This document shows positions 26,442 to 35,197 of a stretch of 64,000 nucleotides of DNA, one piece after another. Numbering within the stretch: the first letter of the stretch is position 1; each line of letters starts with the position of its first letter. The position numbers were made by a program, and so were the translations under genes. The notes under the pieces are model-generated. The model searched no databases and was not told the origin of the DNA. It was given only the letters and a program-made list of their open reading frames with translations. Source of the DNA: Rhodobacterales bacterium LSUCC0031 (GTDB taxonomy: Bacteria > Pseudomonadota > Alphaproteobacteria > Rhodobacterales > Rhodobacteraceae). Location: assembly GCA_015689735.1 (NCBI GenBank), contig WVSP01000006.1, forward strand, positions 20,671 through 84,670, in the 5' to 3' direction.

Positions 26442-27725
26442 ATGACCAACGCTTTGCTCAGAAATGCGCGCCTGATCGACCCTGAAGCGGGGACCGAGAC
26501 CATTGGCTGGCTGCGGATCGAGGGGGGGCTGATCGCCGAGATCGGTGAGGGCTCTCGCGCGGGCGGCGTCGACTGCAATGGCGCTTGTCTTGCCCCCGGC
26601 ATCATCGATATTGGCGTGAAAGTGGGCGAGCCGGGCGAACGGCACAAGGAAAGCTTCCGCACAGCTGGCCGCGCGGCGGCGGCGGGTGGCGTGACCACCA
26701 TGGTCATCCGCCCCGATACCGCCACCCCCATCGACACCCCCGAAGTGCTGGAATTCGTCACCCGCCGCGCGCAAGAGGATGCCGCCGTCAAAGTGCGCCC
26801 CATGGCCGCGCTGACCAAGGCACGCGAAGGCCGCGAGATGACCGAGATCGGGTTCTTGATCGACGCAGGTGCCATCGCCTTTACCGATGGCGACGCTGTC
26901 TGTGCCGATACACGCGTGCTGTCGCGCTGCATGACTTATGCGCGGTCCTTGGGCGCGCTGATCGTGGGCCATCCGCAAGATCCGGGGTTGAGCACGGGTG
27001 CAGCCGTGACAAGTGGCAAATTCGCCTCGCTGCGTGGGCTTCCCGCAGTGTCGCCCATGGCCGAACGGATCGGGCTGGAGCGCGACCTTGCCTTGGTCGA
27101 GATGACGGGCGTGCGCTATCACGCCGACCAGATCACCACCGCGGCCGCCTTGCCCGCGCTGGCGCGTGCCAAGGCCGTGGGCCTCGATGTGACGGCGGGG
27201 GTGTCGATCCATCACCTGACACTCAACGCCTTCGACGTCGGCGATTACCGCACCTTCTTCAAGATCAAACCGCCCTTGCGCGACGAGGATGATCGCTTGG
27301 CGATGGTCGAGGCGCTCCGCGATGGGCTGATCGACATCATCTGTTCGATACACACGCCCCAAGACGAAGAAAGCAAGCGCCTCCCCTTCGAAGCGGCGGC
27401 GGCGGGTGCGGTGGGGCTCGAGACGCTTCTGCCCGCGGCCTTGCGCCTTTACCATGCCGAGGCGCTTGGCCTGCCCGCGCTTTTCCGCGCCCTGTCGCTG
27501 AACCCTGCGCGCCGCTTCGGGCTCGATGGTGGGCGGCTTGCGCCCGGCGCGCCTGCCGATCTGGTGATGTTCGACCCCGATGTTCCCTATGTGCTGGATC
27601 GCTTCGCCTTGCAGTCGAAATCGAAGAACACTCCCTTTGACGGGCAACGCATGCAGGGCCGCGTGCTGCGCACATGGGTCGACGGAAAGAACGTGTTCGA
27701 ACGCGCGACCGGGGGGCAGGCATGA
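26442..27725 (+). CDS. Dihydroorotase homologue lacking catalytic residues (PyrC'/PyrX-type)
   Basis: 427 residues with the amidohydrolase TIM-barrel and flanking beta-sandwich (LLRNARLIDPEAG; ADLVMFDPDVPYVLDR). The active site is degenerate. The canonical DxHxHxREPG reads D56-I-G-V-K-V-G-E-P-G, so both metal His and the substrate Arg are lost. The catalytic Asp of the xDHAPH motif is replaced in ICSIHTPQDEE (Ile303). His177 in GHPQDP and the HH at 256-257 remain. In pseudomonads such PyrC' proteins are structural partners of PyrB. An active dihydroorotase is therefore expected elsewhere. The start is ATG 26442. Confidence 0.88.
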   Translation: MTNALLRNARLIDPEAGTETIGWLRIEGGLIAEIGEGSRAGGVDCNGACLAPGIIDIGVKVGEPGERHKESFRTAGRAAAAGGVTTMVIRPDTATPIDTPEVLEFVTRRAQEDAAVKVRPMAALTKAREGREMTEIGFLIDAGAIAFTDGDAVCADTRVLSRCMTYARSLGALIVGHPQDPGLSTGAAVTSGKFASLRGLPAVSPMAERIGLERDLALVEMTGVRYHADQITTAAALPALARAKAVGLDVTAGVSIHHLTLNAFDVGDYRTFFKIKPPLRDEDDRLAMVEALRDGLIDIICSIHTPQDEESKRLPFEAAAAGAVGLETLLPAALRLYHAEALGLPALFRALSLNPARRFGLDGGRLAPGAPADLVMFDPDVPYVLDRFALQSKSKNTPFDGQRMQGRVLRTWVDGKNVFERATGGQA

Positions 27726-28333
27726 TGCCCGACATCGTGGCCAGCTGGCCGCTTTTGGGACTGACGGCTAGCTTGGCCTATCTCCTTGGCGCGGTCCCCT
27801 TCGGGATCGTGATGGCGCAGCTGTTTGGCTTGGGCGATTTGCGCAAGATCGGCTCGGGCAATATCGGGGCCACGAATGTGCTGCGCACGGGCAACAAGCT
27901 CGCGGCGTTCCTGACCTTGATTCTGGATGCGGCCAAGGGGGGTATCGCGGTGCTGATCGCGCGGTATCTCGTTGGTGAGGACGCCGCCCAGATCGCAGGT
28001 TTCGCGGCCTTTTTGGGGCATTGCTACCCTGTCTTTCTCGGGTTTCGCGGCGGCAAAGGGGTGGCGACCTTCCTCGGCACCCTCTTGGCCTTGGCGTGGC
28101 CGCTTGGCCTTGCGGCTTGTGCCACTTGGGCCGCGGTGGCCGCAGTGATGCGTATCTCGTCGCTGGCCGCCCTTGTCGCGGCGGCCCTTGCGCCGGTTTG
28201 GGCGATGCTTTTAGGGCTGCCGCAAGTCGCGGCACTCGCGCTTTGCCTTGCCGTGCTGATCGGCTTGCGCCATCAGGCCAATATCGCGCGCCTGATCGCC
28301 GGGACCGAGCCGCGCATCGGCAAGAAAAGCTGA
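27722..28333 (+). CDS. plsY: Glycerol-3-phosphate acyltransferase PlsY
   Basis: 203 residues with five predicted membrane segments. The three PlsY cytoplasmic motifs are present: GSGNIGATNVLR near 43-54, GHCYPVFLGFRGGKGVATFLG near 98-118, and the C-terminal LRHQANIARLIAGTE. It transfers the acyl group of acyl-phosphate to glycerol-3-phosphate in phospholipid synthesis. The ATG overlaps the pyrC-like stop (ATGA); ATG 27725 is an alternative. It ends one base before the convergent gshA stop. Confidence 0.95.
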   Translation: MMPDIVASWPLLGLTASLAYLLGAVPFGIVMAQLFGLGDLRKIGSGNIGATNVLRTGNKLAAFLTLILDAAKGGIAVLIARYLVGEDAAQIAGFAAFLGHCYPVFLGFRGGKGVATFLGTLLALAWPLGLAACATWAAVAAVMRISSLAALVAAALAPVWAMLLGLPQVAALALCLAVLIGLRHQANIARLIAGTEPRIGKKS

Positions 28334-29704
28334 TCAGTAGCGATAGGCGGCATAGATCTGGCTTAGATCGCCCGCCCATTCGCCATGGTAGTGATCGAGC
28401 AATTCATCGGCAGGCACTTGGCCCGTCTCGACGCTTTCTTTGAGCGCGTTCAGGAAATGCGTCTCATCGGCGACCATCCCGCCCGCACCGGGGCGCGCGC
28501 GCGCTTTCAGCCCCGCCTCGGAAATGGCGACGACCTCGCGCGCCAGATCATGCATGGCGATCTTGCCCACCACGGCCTGCAACCCATCGACCGATGCCGC
28601 GACGCGCAGCGCATCGCGGGTTTCCGCATCCCAGCCCTTGACCAGATCCCATGCGGCATCAAGGGCGGATTGATCATACATCAGCCCGACCCAGAACGCG
28701 GGCAAGGCGCACAGACGCCGCCACGGGCCACCATCGGCGCCGCGCATCTCGATGTATTTCTTCACCCGCGCCTCTGGGAAAACGGTCGTCAGGTGATCGG
28801 CCCAATCCGACAGCGTCGGAACCTCGCCAGGCAAAGCGGGTAATTGCCCCTTGAGGAAATCGCGGAAGGATTGACCGAGCGCGTTGATATATTTGCCGTC
28901 GCGGTAGACGAAATACATCGGCACATCGAGGACATATTGCACCCACGCCTCGAAGCCGAAACCATCATCGAAAACGAAGGGCAGCATGCCCGTGCGCGCC
29001 GGATCAAGATCGCGCCAGACGCGGCTTCGCCATGATTTATGCCCATTAGGCTTGCCGTCGATGAAAGGCGAATTGGCGAAAAGCGCGGTTGCCACAGGCT
29101 GAAGCGCCAAGGCCACTCGCATCTTTTGCACCATGTCGGCCTCGGACGCGAAATCGAGGTTCACCTGCACCGTGCAGGTGCGCCGCATCATGGTGGTACC
29201 CATGGTGCCGACGGTCTGCATGTAGCCATCCATCAGCTTGTAGCGGCCCTTGGGCATCAGGGGCATATCCTCGTGGCGCCAGATGGGTGCTGCCCCCAGA
29301 CCGATGAACTCCACGCCGATGCGGTCGGCCACCTCGCGCACTTGGCGCAGATGTTCGTTCACCTCGTCGCAGGTCTGATGGATCGTCTCCAGCGGCGCGC
29401 CAGAAAGCTCCAACTGGCCGCCGGGCTCGAGGCTGATATTGGCGCCATCCTTGGTCAGGCCGATGATATTTCTTCCCTCGAAAACGGGGGTCCAGCCAAA
29501 CTTGGCCTGCAACCCCTCGAGCACCGCCTTGATCGAGCGCGCGCCATCATAGGGCAAGGGCGCAAGCGTGTCGCGGCAATAGCCGAATTTCTCGTGCTCG
29601 GTGCCGATCCGCCACTGATCCTTGGGCTTGCATCCCGATGCGAGATATTCGGCCAATTGGCCAAGATGTTCGATCGGGCCGCCGCCGGACTGTGGGATGG
29701 ACAT
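28334..29704 (-). CDS. gshA: Glutamate--cysteine ligase
   Basis: 456 residues of the plant/alphaproteobacterial-type GshA. WRIGTEHEKFGYCRDTLAPLPY is near 30-51, ISLEPGGQLELSGAPLETIHQ near 90-110, and the MRRTCTVQVNLDFASEADM core near 155-175. It makes gamma-glutamylcysteine, the first step of glutathione synthesis, in the cytosol. ATG 29722 is also in frame, but 29704 has GGAAGA at better spacing. It lies downstream of rsmE and a small membrane-protein gene on the same strand. Confidence 0.94.
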   Translation of the reverse strand: MSIPQSGGGPIEHLGQLAEYLASGCKPKDQWRIGTEHEKFGYCRDTLAPLPYDGARSIKAVLEGLQAKFGWTPVFEGRNIIGLTKDGANISLEPGGQLELSGAPLETIHQTCDEVNEHLRQVREVADRIGVEFIGLGAAPIWRHEDMPLMPKGRYKLMDGYMQTVGTMGTTMMRRTCTVQVNLDFASEADMVQKMRVALALQPVATALFANSPFIDGKPNGHKSWRSRVWRDLDPARTGMLPFVFDDGFGFEAWVQYVLDVPMYFVYRDGKYINALGQSFRDFLKGQLPALPGEVPTLSDWADHLTTVFPEARVKKYIEMRGADGGPWRRLCALPAFWVGLMYDQSALDAAWDLVKGWDAETRDALRVAASVDGLQAVVGKIAMHDLAREVVAISEAGLKARARPGAGGMVADETHFLNALKESVETGQVPADELLDHYHGEWAGDLSQIYAAYRY

Positions 29705-29759
29705 CGTGATTTTCTTCCGCATTCGGGGCTGTCTTGGCCCGAGAGGTGGCCCGATGGGG

Positions 29760-30284
29760 CTACCGTGTCAAGGCCACAGGTGCTGCGCGCCGCCAAAGGT
29801 GATGCGCGCCCAAGGTCGTGCCATGGCGCACCGCCAACAAACGTTGGGCGCCAAGCCCGGGCAGGGTCGTGAAAGCATCGAACAATGCATCGGCCCCGGC
29901 GGCATCCACAGGCACCTCCAGCACCTGTTCGGCCTCGGACATCACCCAAACCGCCCCGGCATGGTCGCGTCTGAGCGTCAGCGCGGTCAGTTCGGCCAGT
30001 GAGACCGCACCGCCATGATGCGGCCCCATATAGAGGATGCGCCCCTCGATGACCCGCACGATCCCCGGCCCTTGCCCTGTGCCGACAAAACGCGCGCGAC
30101 GGGTGGCAGGGATCAACGCGAATGCCGCCACTCCGGCCAAGACATAGCCAAAACCCTGCACCACAGGACCGGGGCTCGCCGCGATCCAAAGGCCGAGCGC
30201 CGCGACACAGGCCGCGGCGATGACCTCGCGCCAGCGGAGAAGCATCGCTGCCGCTTCGGGGCGGAGGAACCCGCTCACCGCCAA
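29760..30284 (-). CDS. Hypothetical membrane protein between rsmE and gshA
   Basis: 174 residues. Two adjacent hydrophobic segments near 20-55 (EVIAAACVAALGLWIAA; GFGYVLAGVAAFALI) are followed by a soluble cytoplasmic domain of about 110 residues. That domain contains GRILYMGPHHGGAVSLAEL and VWVMSEAEQVLEVPV, a PH-like layout. No enzyme motif is visible. The start overlaps the rsmE stop by 10 bp, so it belongs to the rsmE operon. I recall a protein of this type at this position in related genomes; function unknown. Confidence 0.8.
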   Translation of the reverse strand: MAVSGFLRPEAAAMLLRWREVIAAACVAALGLWIAASPGPVVQGFGYVLAGVAAFALIPATRRARFVGTGQGPGIVRVIEGRILYMGPHHGGAVSLAELTALTLRRDHAGAVWVMSEAEQVLEVPVDAAGADALFDAFTTLPGLGAQRLLAVRHGTTLGAHHLWRRAAPVALTR

Positions 30285-31030
30285 TCCCCCAAGCTCGCCT
30301 GAAACAGCGTCAGTGCCGCAACTGCGGCAGTATCGGCGCGCAGGATGCGGGGGCCAAGGGCGATGGGCGTGACGAAGGGCAGCGCGCGCAGGCGGTCGCG
30401 CTCGGCGGGGGAAAAGCCACCTTCGGGGCCGATCAGGATGGCCCAGCCCGCGCCTTGGCCCAGCCTGGCCGGATCACCTGCGACAAGATCCGGCAGGAGC
30501 GCGGAGCGGCCGACATCGCCCTCATCGGCAAAGAGCAGGCGCCGCCCCAAGGGCCAATCCGACAAGAGGCGGTCAAGCCGTTGCAGGTCATCGACCGTTG
30601 GCACGAATGTGCCGCCGCATTGCTCGGCGGCCTCAACGGCATGGGCCTGAAGCCGGTCTTGGCGGATACGCTCGGCATTGGTGAAATCGGTCTGCACCGG
30701 AATGATCCGCGCGGCCCCCATCTCGGTCGCCTTTTCGACAATGAAATCGGTGCGCGCCTTCTTGATCGGCGCGAACAAAAGCCAAAGATCGGGCGGTGGC
30801 ATCATAAGCGCGGTCTGCGCGTCGCAAATAAGGCTGCCGCCGCGCTTGCCTGCCACCGCCACCAGCGCTCGCCATTCCCCATCGCGGCCATTAAACAATG
30901 CCAGCTCGGCGCCTTGGCCCAGCCGCATGACATTGAACAGGTAATTGGCCTGCTCCCGCGACAGGTCGACCGTTTGCCCCGGCTGCAAAGCATGGTCTAC
31001 ATAGAGGCGTATCTTGGGGCGTTCCGACAT
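30275..31030 (-). CDS. rsmE: 16S rRNA (uracil-1498-N3)-methyltransferase
   Basis: 251 residues. An N-terminal PUA-like domain with LSREQANYLFNVMRLGQG near 24-41 precedes the SPOUT methyltransferase domain. That domain shows ILIGPEGGFSPAE near 196-208 and LGPRILRADTAAVAAL near 222-237, the SAM-binding knot. It methylates U1498 of 16S rRNA. The ATG at 31030 is 12 bp from the divergent ubiA start, so the two promoters must overlap each other's coding ends. The in-frame extension to 31252 lies within ubiA and is ignored. Confidence 0.95.
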   Translation of the reverse strand: MSERPKIRLYVDHALQPGQTVDLSREQANYLFNVMRLGQGAELALFNGRDGEWRALVAVAGKRGGSLICDAQTALMMPPPDLWLLFAPIKKARTDFIVEKATEMGAARIIPVQTDFTNAERIRQDRLQAHAVEAAEQCGGTFVPTVDDLQRLDRLLSDWPLGRRLLFADEGDVGRSALLPDLVAGDPARLGQGAGWAILIGPEGGFSPAERDRLRALPFVTPIALGPRILRADTAAVAALTLFQASLGDWR

Positions 31031-31042
31031 GAGGCAGAGATT

Positions 31043-32029
31043 ATGAGCGAGGCCCACGAAACGCCAGAGGGTCAAGTGGGCGCGCAAACGGGCGGCCAAG
31101 TCGCCGATGCGGTGCGCGGCAATTGGGTTGACCGCTTGGCCCCGCCTTTCACCCGGCCCTATCTGCGCCTGAGCCGTGCCGATCGGCCCATCGGCACATG
31201 GCTGTTGCTCTTGCCTTGCTGGTGGGCGCTGTTCTTGGCGGCGACAGCGCAAGGCGATGGGCTGGGCTTGCGTGAGTTGTGGCTCTTCGCCGGGTCGGCG
31301 ATCGGCGCTTTCCTTATGCGCGGCGCGGGTTGCACATGGAACGACATCACCGATCGCGATTTCGATGCGGCGGTGGCCCGCACAAGGTCACGGCCCATCC
31401 CCTCGGGGCAGGTGCGCGTCAAACAAGCCCTGATCTGGCTGGTCGCCCAAGCATTGGCGGCTTTCGCGATCTTGCTGACCTTCAACCTCAACGCGATCAT
31501 CTTGGGCGTCGCTTCGCTCGCGACGGTTGCGATTTACCCCTTTGCAAAGCGGTTCACATGGTGGCCGCAGGTGTTTCTGGGCCTTGCCTTCAACTGGGGC
31601 GCCTTGCTGCTATGGACAGCGCAAACAGGCCAACTGGGCCTACCCGCCATCTTGCTTTATTTGGGCGGGATCAGCTGGACACTGTTTTACGATACCATCT
31701 ATGCCCACCAAGATCGTGAAGATGATGCGTTGATCGGGGTAAAATCGACCGCGCGGCTCTTTGCGGAGAACACGCGCGCATGGCTGCGTGGTTTCTTGGT
31801 GGCGACGGTCGTCTTGCTGGGGCTTGCCGTCGTGACCGCTTTGGGCGCGGCATCGCCCTTGGCCTTGGTGCTGGCGGTGGCGGGGATTTGGGGCATGGGC
31901 TGGCATATGCTGTGGCAATTGCAACGGCTCGATATCGATGATGCGGAGAATTGCTTGCGGCTTTTTCGCGCCAACCGCGATACCGGGCTGATCCCTGCGC
32001 TGTTTTTCGCCGCCGCGGCCTTGGTTTGA
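31043..32029 (+). CDS. ubiA: 4-hydroxybenzoate polyprenyltransferase
   Basis: 328 residues, about eight membrane helices. The two Asp-rich prenyl-diphosphate sites are present: NDITDRDFDAAVARTRSRP near 98-116 and YDTIYAHQDREDD near 217-229. It attaches the polyprenyl tail to 4-hydroxybenzoate in ubiquinone synthesis at the inner membrane. The N-terminal 30 residues are polar and longer than in E. coli UbiA. ATG 31043 is chosen because the long upstream extension is antisense to rsmE. Confidence 0.95.
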   Translation: MSEAHETPEGQVGAQTGGQVADAVRGNWVDRLAPPFTRPYLRLSRADRPIGTWLLLLPCWWALFLAATAQGDGLGLRELWLFAGSAIGAFLMRGAGCTWNDITDRDFDAAVARTRSRPIPSGQVRVKQALIWLVAQALAAFAILLTFNLNAIILGVASLATVAIYPFAKRFTWWPQVFLGLAFNWGALLLWTAQTGQLGLPAILLYLGGISWTLFYDTIYAHQDREDDALIGVKSTARLFAENTRAWLRGFLVATVVLLGLAVVTALGAASPLALVLAVAGIWGMGWHMLWQLQRLDIDDAENCLRLFRANRDTGLIPALFFAAAALV

Positions 32030-32096
32030 TTGAACCCACCATCGCAAGGCTGTAGGCCGACAAAGAGCCTTTGCACGAAAGATGCGACAACCGCCC

Positions 32097-34034
32097 ATGA
32101 TCCGTTCTCCCCTGCTCTTGCAGATTGCCGCCTTCGGCCTTGGGCTGGTACTGTGCATCGTCACGGCAGGCATGCTCGCCTTGTGGATGGAGCGGCGGTC
32201 GGTCGAGGCGGTTGGTGCCGCGCTCGCCGAGGGTGGGTTCACTTGGGCCAGCGTCACCGCCGATGGGCTTCAACTTTTTCTGGACGGAACCGCGCCGAAT
32301 GAGGCTGCTGCCTTTCGTGCCAGCCAACGGGCCGCGACACTGGTCGATGCCGACCGCATCGTCAGCCGCATTGTCATCGCCCAGCGTGACGATCTTAGCC
32401 CACCACGCTTTTCACTCGATATCTTGCGGGCGAGCGACGGGATCCAAATCATCGGCCTTGTACCGGCGGCAACCGGTGTCGAGGTGATCACGCAAACCAC
32501 GGCAGAACTTGCCCAGGGCGGGACGGTCAACAACCTGATCGAAACCGCCGATTTCGCGGTGCCACCAACCTGGGAGGCTGCGCTGAGTTATGGCCTGACC
32601 GCCCTCAAAACCCTGCCACGCGCCAAGATCAAGATCTATGCCGACAGGGTCGAGGTGCAGGCCAGCGCAGACAGTGTTGCACAGCAAGGCGAATTCATGG
32701 GTATGCTGAGCCGGAACCAGCCCGACGGTGTCAGGATCCTACTCGATGTCTCGGCACCGCGCCCAGTGATCGCCCCTTTCCAGCTGAGGTTCTCCATCGG
32801 CGAGGGCGGCGCGCGGCTTGAAACCTGTGCCGCCGATACCGAAGCCGCAAAACGCCGGATCGAGGATGCCGCAATCGCGGCAGGTGCGCGGGGCAATGCC
32901 GCCTGCCAGATCGGGCTTGGGGCGCCATCGACACAATGGGCCGACGCAGCGGTGACAGCGATCGCCGCTTTGGCCGATCTGGGCCGTGGCACGGTCGCTT
33001 TTTCCGATACCGACATCACCTTGATCGCAGCCGAAGGTACCAGCCAAGACGCTTTCGACCAGATCATGGGGGAATTGGCCAATGCGTTGCCGGATCTGTT
33101 TTCCTTGCAGGGGGTCTTGACCCAAGCCAATGAAAGCGGCGCGAACCCCGACGGCCCGGCGCGGTTGATCGCTACGCTGGATGGCGAAGGTCAGATGCGG
33201 TTGCGGGGGCGGGTGCCGGAGGGCCCTGTGGGGCGCTCTGTCGCCGCCTATGCGCGCGCGCGTTTTGGGGCCGAACGCGCCGATATCGCCATGCGCGAGG
33301 TGCGTGACATGCCCACAGCGTGGTCGGTGCGCGCGATGATCGGATTGGAAGCGCTGTCGCGGCTGAACGAAGGTACCATGACATTGGAGCCGGAGATGCT
33401 GACCCTGCGCGGTCGCACGGGCAATGCTGCGATGGAGTCGGAAATGTCACGCTATCTGGGCGATGCCTTGGGCCAAGGCGCGGCCTTTGCGTTGCATATC
33501 AGCTACCTCGAAGCGCTCGATCCGATCGCCGCGCTGCCCAGCCCCGAGGAATGTGTCGCGCGGATCGATGCAATCCAAGAGCGGGCGAAAATCACCTTTG
33601 ATCCCGGCTCGGTGGCAATCAACGCGGCGGCGGGCGCGATCCTCGATGAGATCGCGGCCGTGCTGCCCGATTGCCGCCATGTCAGGATGGAAATTGCAGG
33701 CCATACTGATAGCCAAGGGCGCGAGGAGATGAACCTCAACCTCAGCCAATCGCGCGCCGATGCAGTGCTCAACGGGCTCTTGGCACGCAATGTGCTTGTC
33801 TCGAACCTTGTTGCGCAGGGCTATGGTGAAAGCCAGCCGATTGCACCCAACGACACCGAGGAAGGGCGCGAGCAAAATCGGCGCATCACCTTCAGATTGC
33901 TGAGCGTGTCAAGCGATGACAGCACACTTGGCGATACCTCGTCGTTTGGCCCGATCGCACTGCCGACGAGCTTTCCACGCCCACGCCCCGATCGCCCCTC
34001 TGCGGCAAGCGATCCGGCACCCGATCAGGAGTGA
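32097..34034 (+). CDS. OmpA-family envelope protein with BON-like repeats
   Basis: About 645 residues. An N-terminal membrane anchor (LLLQIAAFGLGLVLCIVTAGML) is followed by a region with BON-like repeats in which ITADGLQLFLDGTAP-type strands recur. The C-terminal OmpA peptidoglycan-binding domain (about 500-620) has MEIAGHTDSQGREEMNLNLS, SQSRADAVLNGLL and EEGREQNRRITFRL. It should sit in the inner membrane and grip peptidoglycan. The tail is Pro/Ser/Asp-rich. ATG 32082 (MRQPPM) is an alternative start. The next gene starts 6 bp later, a coiled-coil membrane protein that may work with it. Confidence 0.87.
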   Translation: MIRSPLLLQIAAFGLGLVLCIVTAGMLALWMERRSVEAVGAALAEGGFTWASVTADGLQLFLDGTAPNEAAAFRASQRAATLVDADRIVSRIVIAQRDDLSPPRFSLDILRASDGIQIIGLVPAATGVEVITQTTAELAQGGTVNNLIETADFAVPPTWEAALSYGLTALKTLPRAKIKIYADRVEVQASADSVAQQGEFMGMLSRNQPDGVRILLDVSAPRPVIAPFQLRFSIGEGGARLETCAADTEAAKRRIEDAAIAAGARGNAACQIGLGAPSTQWADAAVTAIAALADLGRGTVAFSDTDITLIAAEGTSQDAFDQIMGELANALPDLFSLQGVLTQANESGANPDGPARLIATLDGEGQMRLRGRVPEGPVGRSVAAYARARFGAERADIAMREVRDMPTAWSVRAMIGLEALSRLNEGTMTLEPEMLTLRGRTGNAAMESEMSRYLGDALGQGAAFALHISYLEALDPIAALPSPEECVARIDAIQERAKITFDPGSVAINAAAGAILDEIAAVLPDCRHVRMEIAGHTDSQGREEMNLNLSQSRADAVLNGLLARNVLVSNLVAQGYGESQPIAPNDTEEGREQNRRITFRLLSVSSDDSTLGDTSSFGPIALPTSFPRPRPDRPSAASDPAPDQE

Positions 34035-34040
34035 ACCGCG

Positions 34041-34373
34041 TTGAACCGTCTCGAATTCGTCATCGCCATTGCGGCGATCTTGTTTGTCGCCTTTATCCTG
34101 GGATGGATCGCGCATCTGCTCTTGTCGCGGTTCAACCAAGTCTCGCGCGCCGACCTCAACGAAATGGATGCCATGGCGAAAGCCCTGCATGACGCTGAGG
34201 AAACCCGTGATCAGGCGATCGCCTATTTGCAGCAACGTGAGGCCGAGTTGATGGGCCAGCTCAGCCAGACGGAAGCGGAATTGCGCGCGGCCATGGATGG
34301 TCTGCGCGAAGCACGCCAAGAAACCGAGGAATTGCGCCTGTATATCGAGCGCAGCAATCAAGGACAGGAGTGA
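34041..34373 (+). CDS. Small membrane-anchored coiled-coil protein
   Basis: 110 residues. One transmembrane helix (about 7-28, FVIAIAAILFVAFILGWIAHL) is followed by a strongly heptad-like Glu/Gln/Arg-rich helix (about 35-105). There is no catalytic motif. The TTG at 34041 is the only fitting start and has AGGAG at 34028-34032. It is placed directly after the OmpA-family gene and is probably cotranscribed, so an envelope-spanning partner role is plausible but unproven. Confidence 0.75.
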   Translation: MNRLEFVIAIAAILFVAFILGWIAHLLLSRFNQVSRADLNEMDAMAKALHDAEETRDQAIAYLQQREAELMGQLSQTEAELRAAMDGLREARQETEELRLYIERSNQGQE

Positions 34374-34400
34374 GCGCCAGCGACTTGCGGCACGTTTGGC

Positions 34401-34462
34401 CATGGGGGCTCTGCCCCCGGCCGTTCCGGCCCCCCCCGGGATATTTACGAAACGAAGAAGGA
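34401..34462 (-). terminator. Dispersed GC-rich element, copy B
   Basis: Read on the minus strand this begins at the moaE stop: CTTCTTCGTTTCGTAAATA then CCCGGGGGGGGCC, followed by the GGGGGCAGAGCCCCC hairpin. It matches copy A at 2234 and copy C at 40926. It separates two convergent units and should end the uvrC-pgsA-moaDE transcript. Confidence 0.6.
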
Positions 34463-34463
34463 A

Positions 34464-34943
34464 TTAGGCCTTGGGTTGACGGTCGGCGGTGGACCATGCA
34501 GCCAAGGCGTCTTCGTCTTCGGCGCGGGCAGCGACCCAGTTGCTCTGGGTTGCGGTGATTTCCTTTTTCCAGAAGGGGGCGCGGGATTTGAGGTAATCCA
34601 TCAAGAATTCTGCCCCTGCGAAGGCATCAGCGCGGTGGCGCGCTGCGGTGGCAACCATCATGATCGGGTCGCTAGGCGCAAGTGGGCCGTAGCGATGGAG
34701 GATCATCGCATCGACAAGCTGAAAGCGCGCAAGCGCCTCGGCCCGGATCGCGGCAAGCGCCGTTTCGGTCATGCCGGGGTAATGTTCGATTTCCATCGCT
34801 TGCAGATCGCCGGTGGCAAGATCGCGGGTGATGCCCGTAAAGCTGACGACAGCACCGGCACCGGGCAGGGATACCGCGAAAGCGTTCAGCTCGGCGCCCA
34901 TGTCGAAGGGGGCAGATTGCACGCGAATGGGATGGGCCGTCAT
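34464..34943 (-). CDS. moaE: Molybdopterin synthase catalytic subunit
   Basis: 159 residues. Family segments are GAVVSFTGITRD near 33-44, MEIEHYPGMTETAL near 52-65, RYGPLAPSDPIMMVAT near 88-103, and the active-site Lys stretch SRAPFWKKEIT near 128-138. It transfers sulfur from MoaD to cyclic pyranopterin monophosphate. The ATG at 34943 is 2 bp after the moaD stop; a TTG at 34949 overlapping moaD is less likely. It is the last gene of the uvrC-pgsA-moaD-moaE unit. Confidence 0.95.
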   Translation of the reverse strand: MTAHPIRVQSAPFDMGAELNAFAVSLPGAGAVVSFTGITRDLATGDLQAMEIEHYPGMTETALAAIRAEALARFQLVDAMILHRYGPLAPSDPIMMVATAARHRADAFAGAEFLMDYLKSRAPFWKKEITATQSNWVAARAEDEDALAAWSTADRQPKA

Positions 34944-34945
34944 GC

Positions 34946-35197
34946 TCAACCCCCGGTCATCGGCGGGAAGAACGCAACTTCGCGCGCACCGGCGAGCGGG
35001 GCATCCATCGCAACAAGCTCATGGTCGATGGCCGCGCGGATTGCGCCCGGATCGGAAAAGGCCAGCGCATAGCCTGCGTCACGGGAAGAAAGCTCGGCAA
35101 TCAGATCGGCGATGGTTGCCGCCTCGGTCTCGACCGTCTCTGTGGCGGTGCCGACGCGTTCGCGCAGCCAAGCGAAATATCGGATGTCGAGTTTCAT
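34946..35197 (-). CDS. moaD: Molybdopterin synthase sulfur carrier subunit
   Basis: 83 residues with the ubiquitin-like beta-grasp fold and the essential C-terminal Gly-Gly (FFPPMTGG), which is thiocarboxylated. The start is MKLDIRYFAWLRERVG. The ATG overlaps the pgsA stop as TGATG and the stop is 2 bp before moaE, so the subunits are made in step. The frame is open far upstream, but that part is antisense-like sequence inside pgsA. Confidence 0.95.
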   Translation of the reverse strand: MKLDIRYFAWLRERVGTATETVETEAATIADLIAELSSRDAGYALAFSDPGAIRAAIDHELVAMDAPLAGAREVAFFPPMTGG

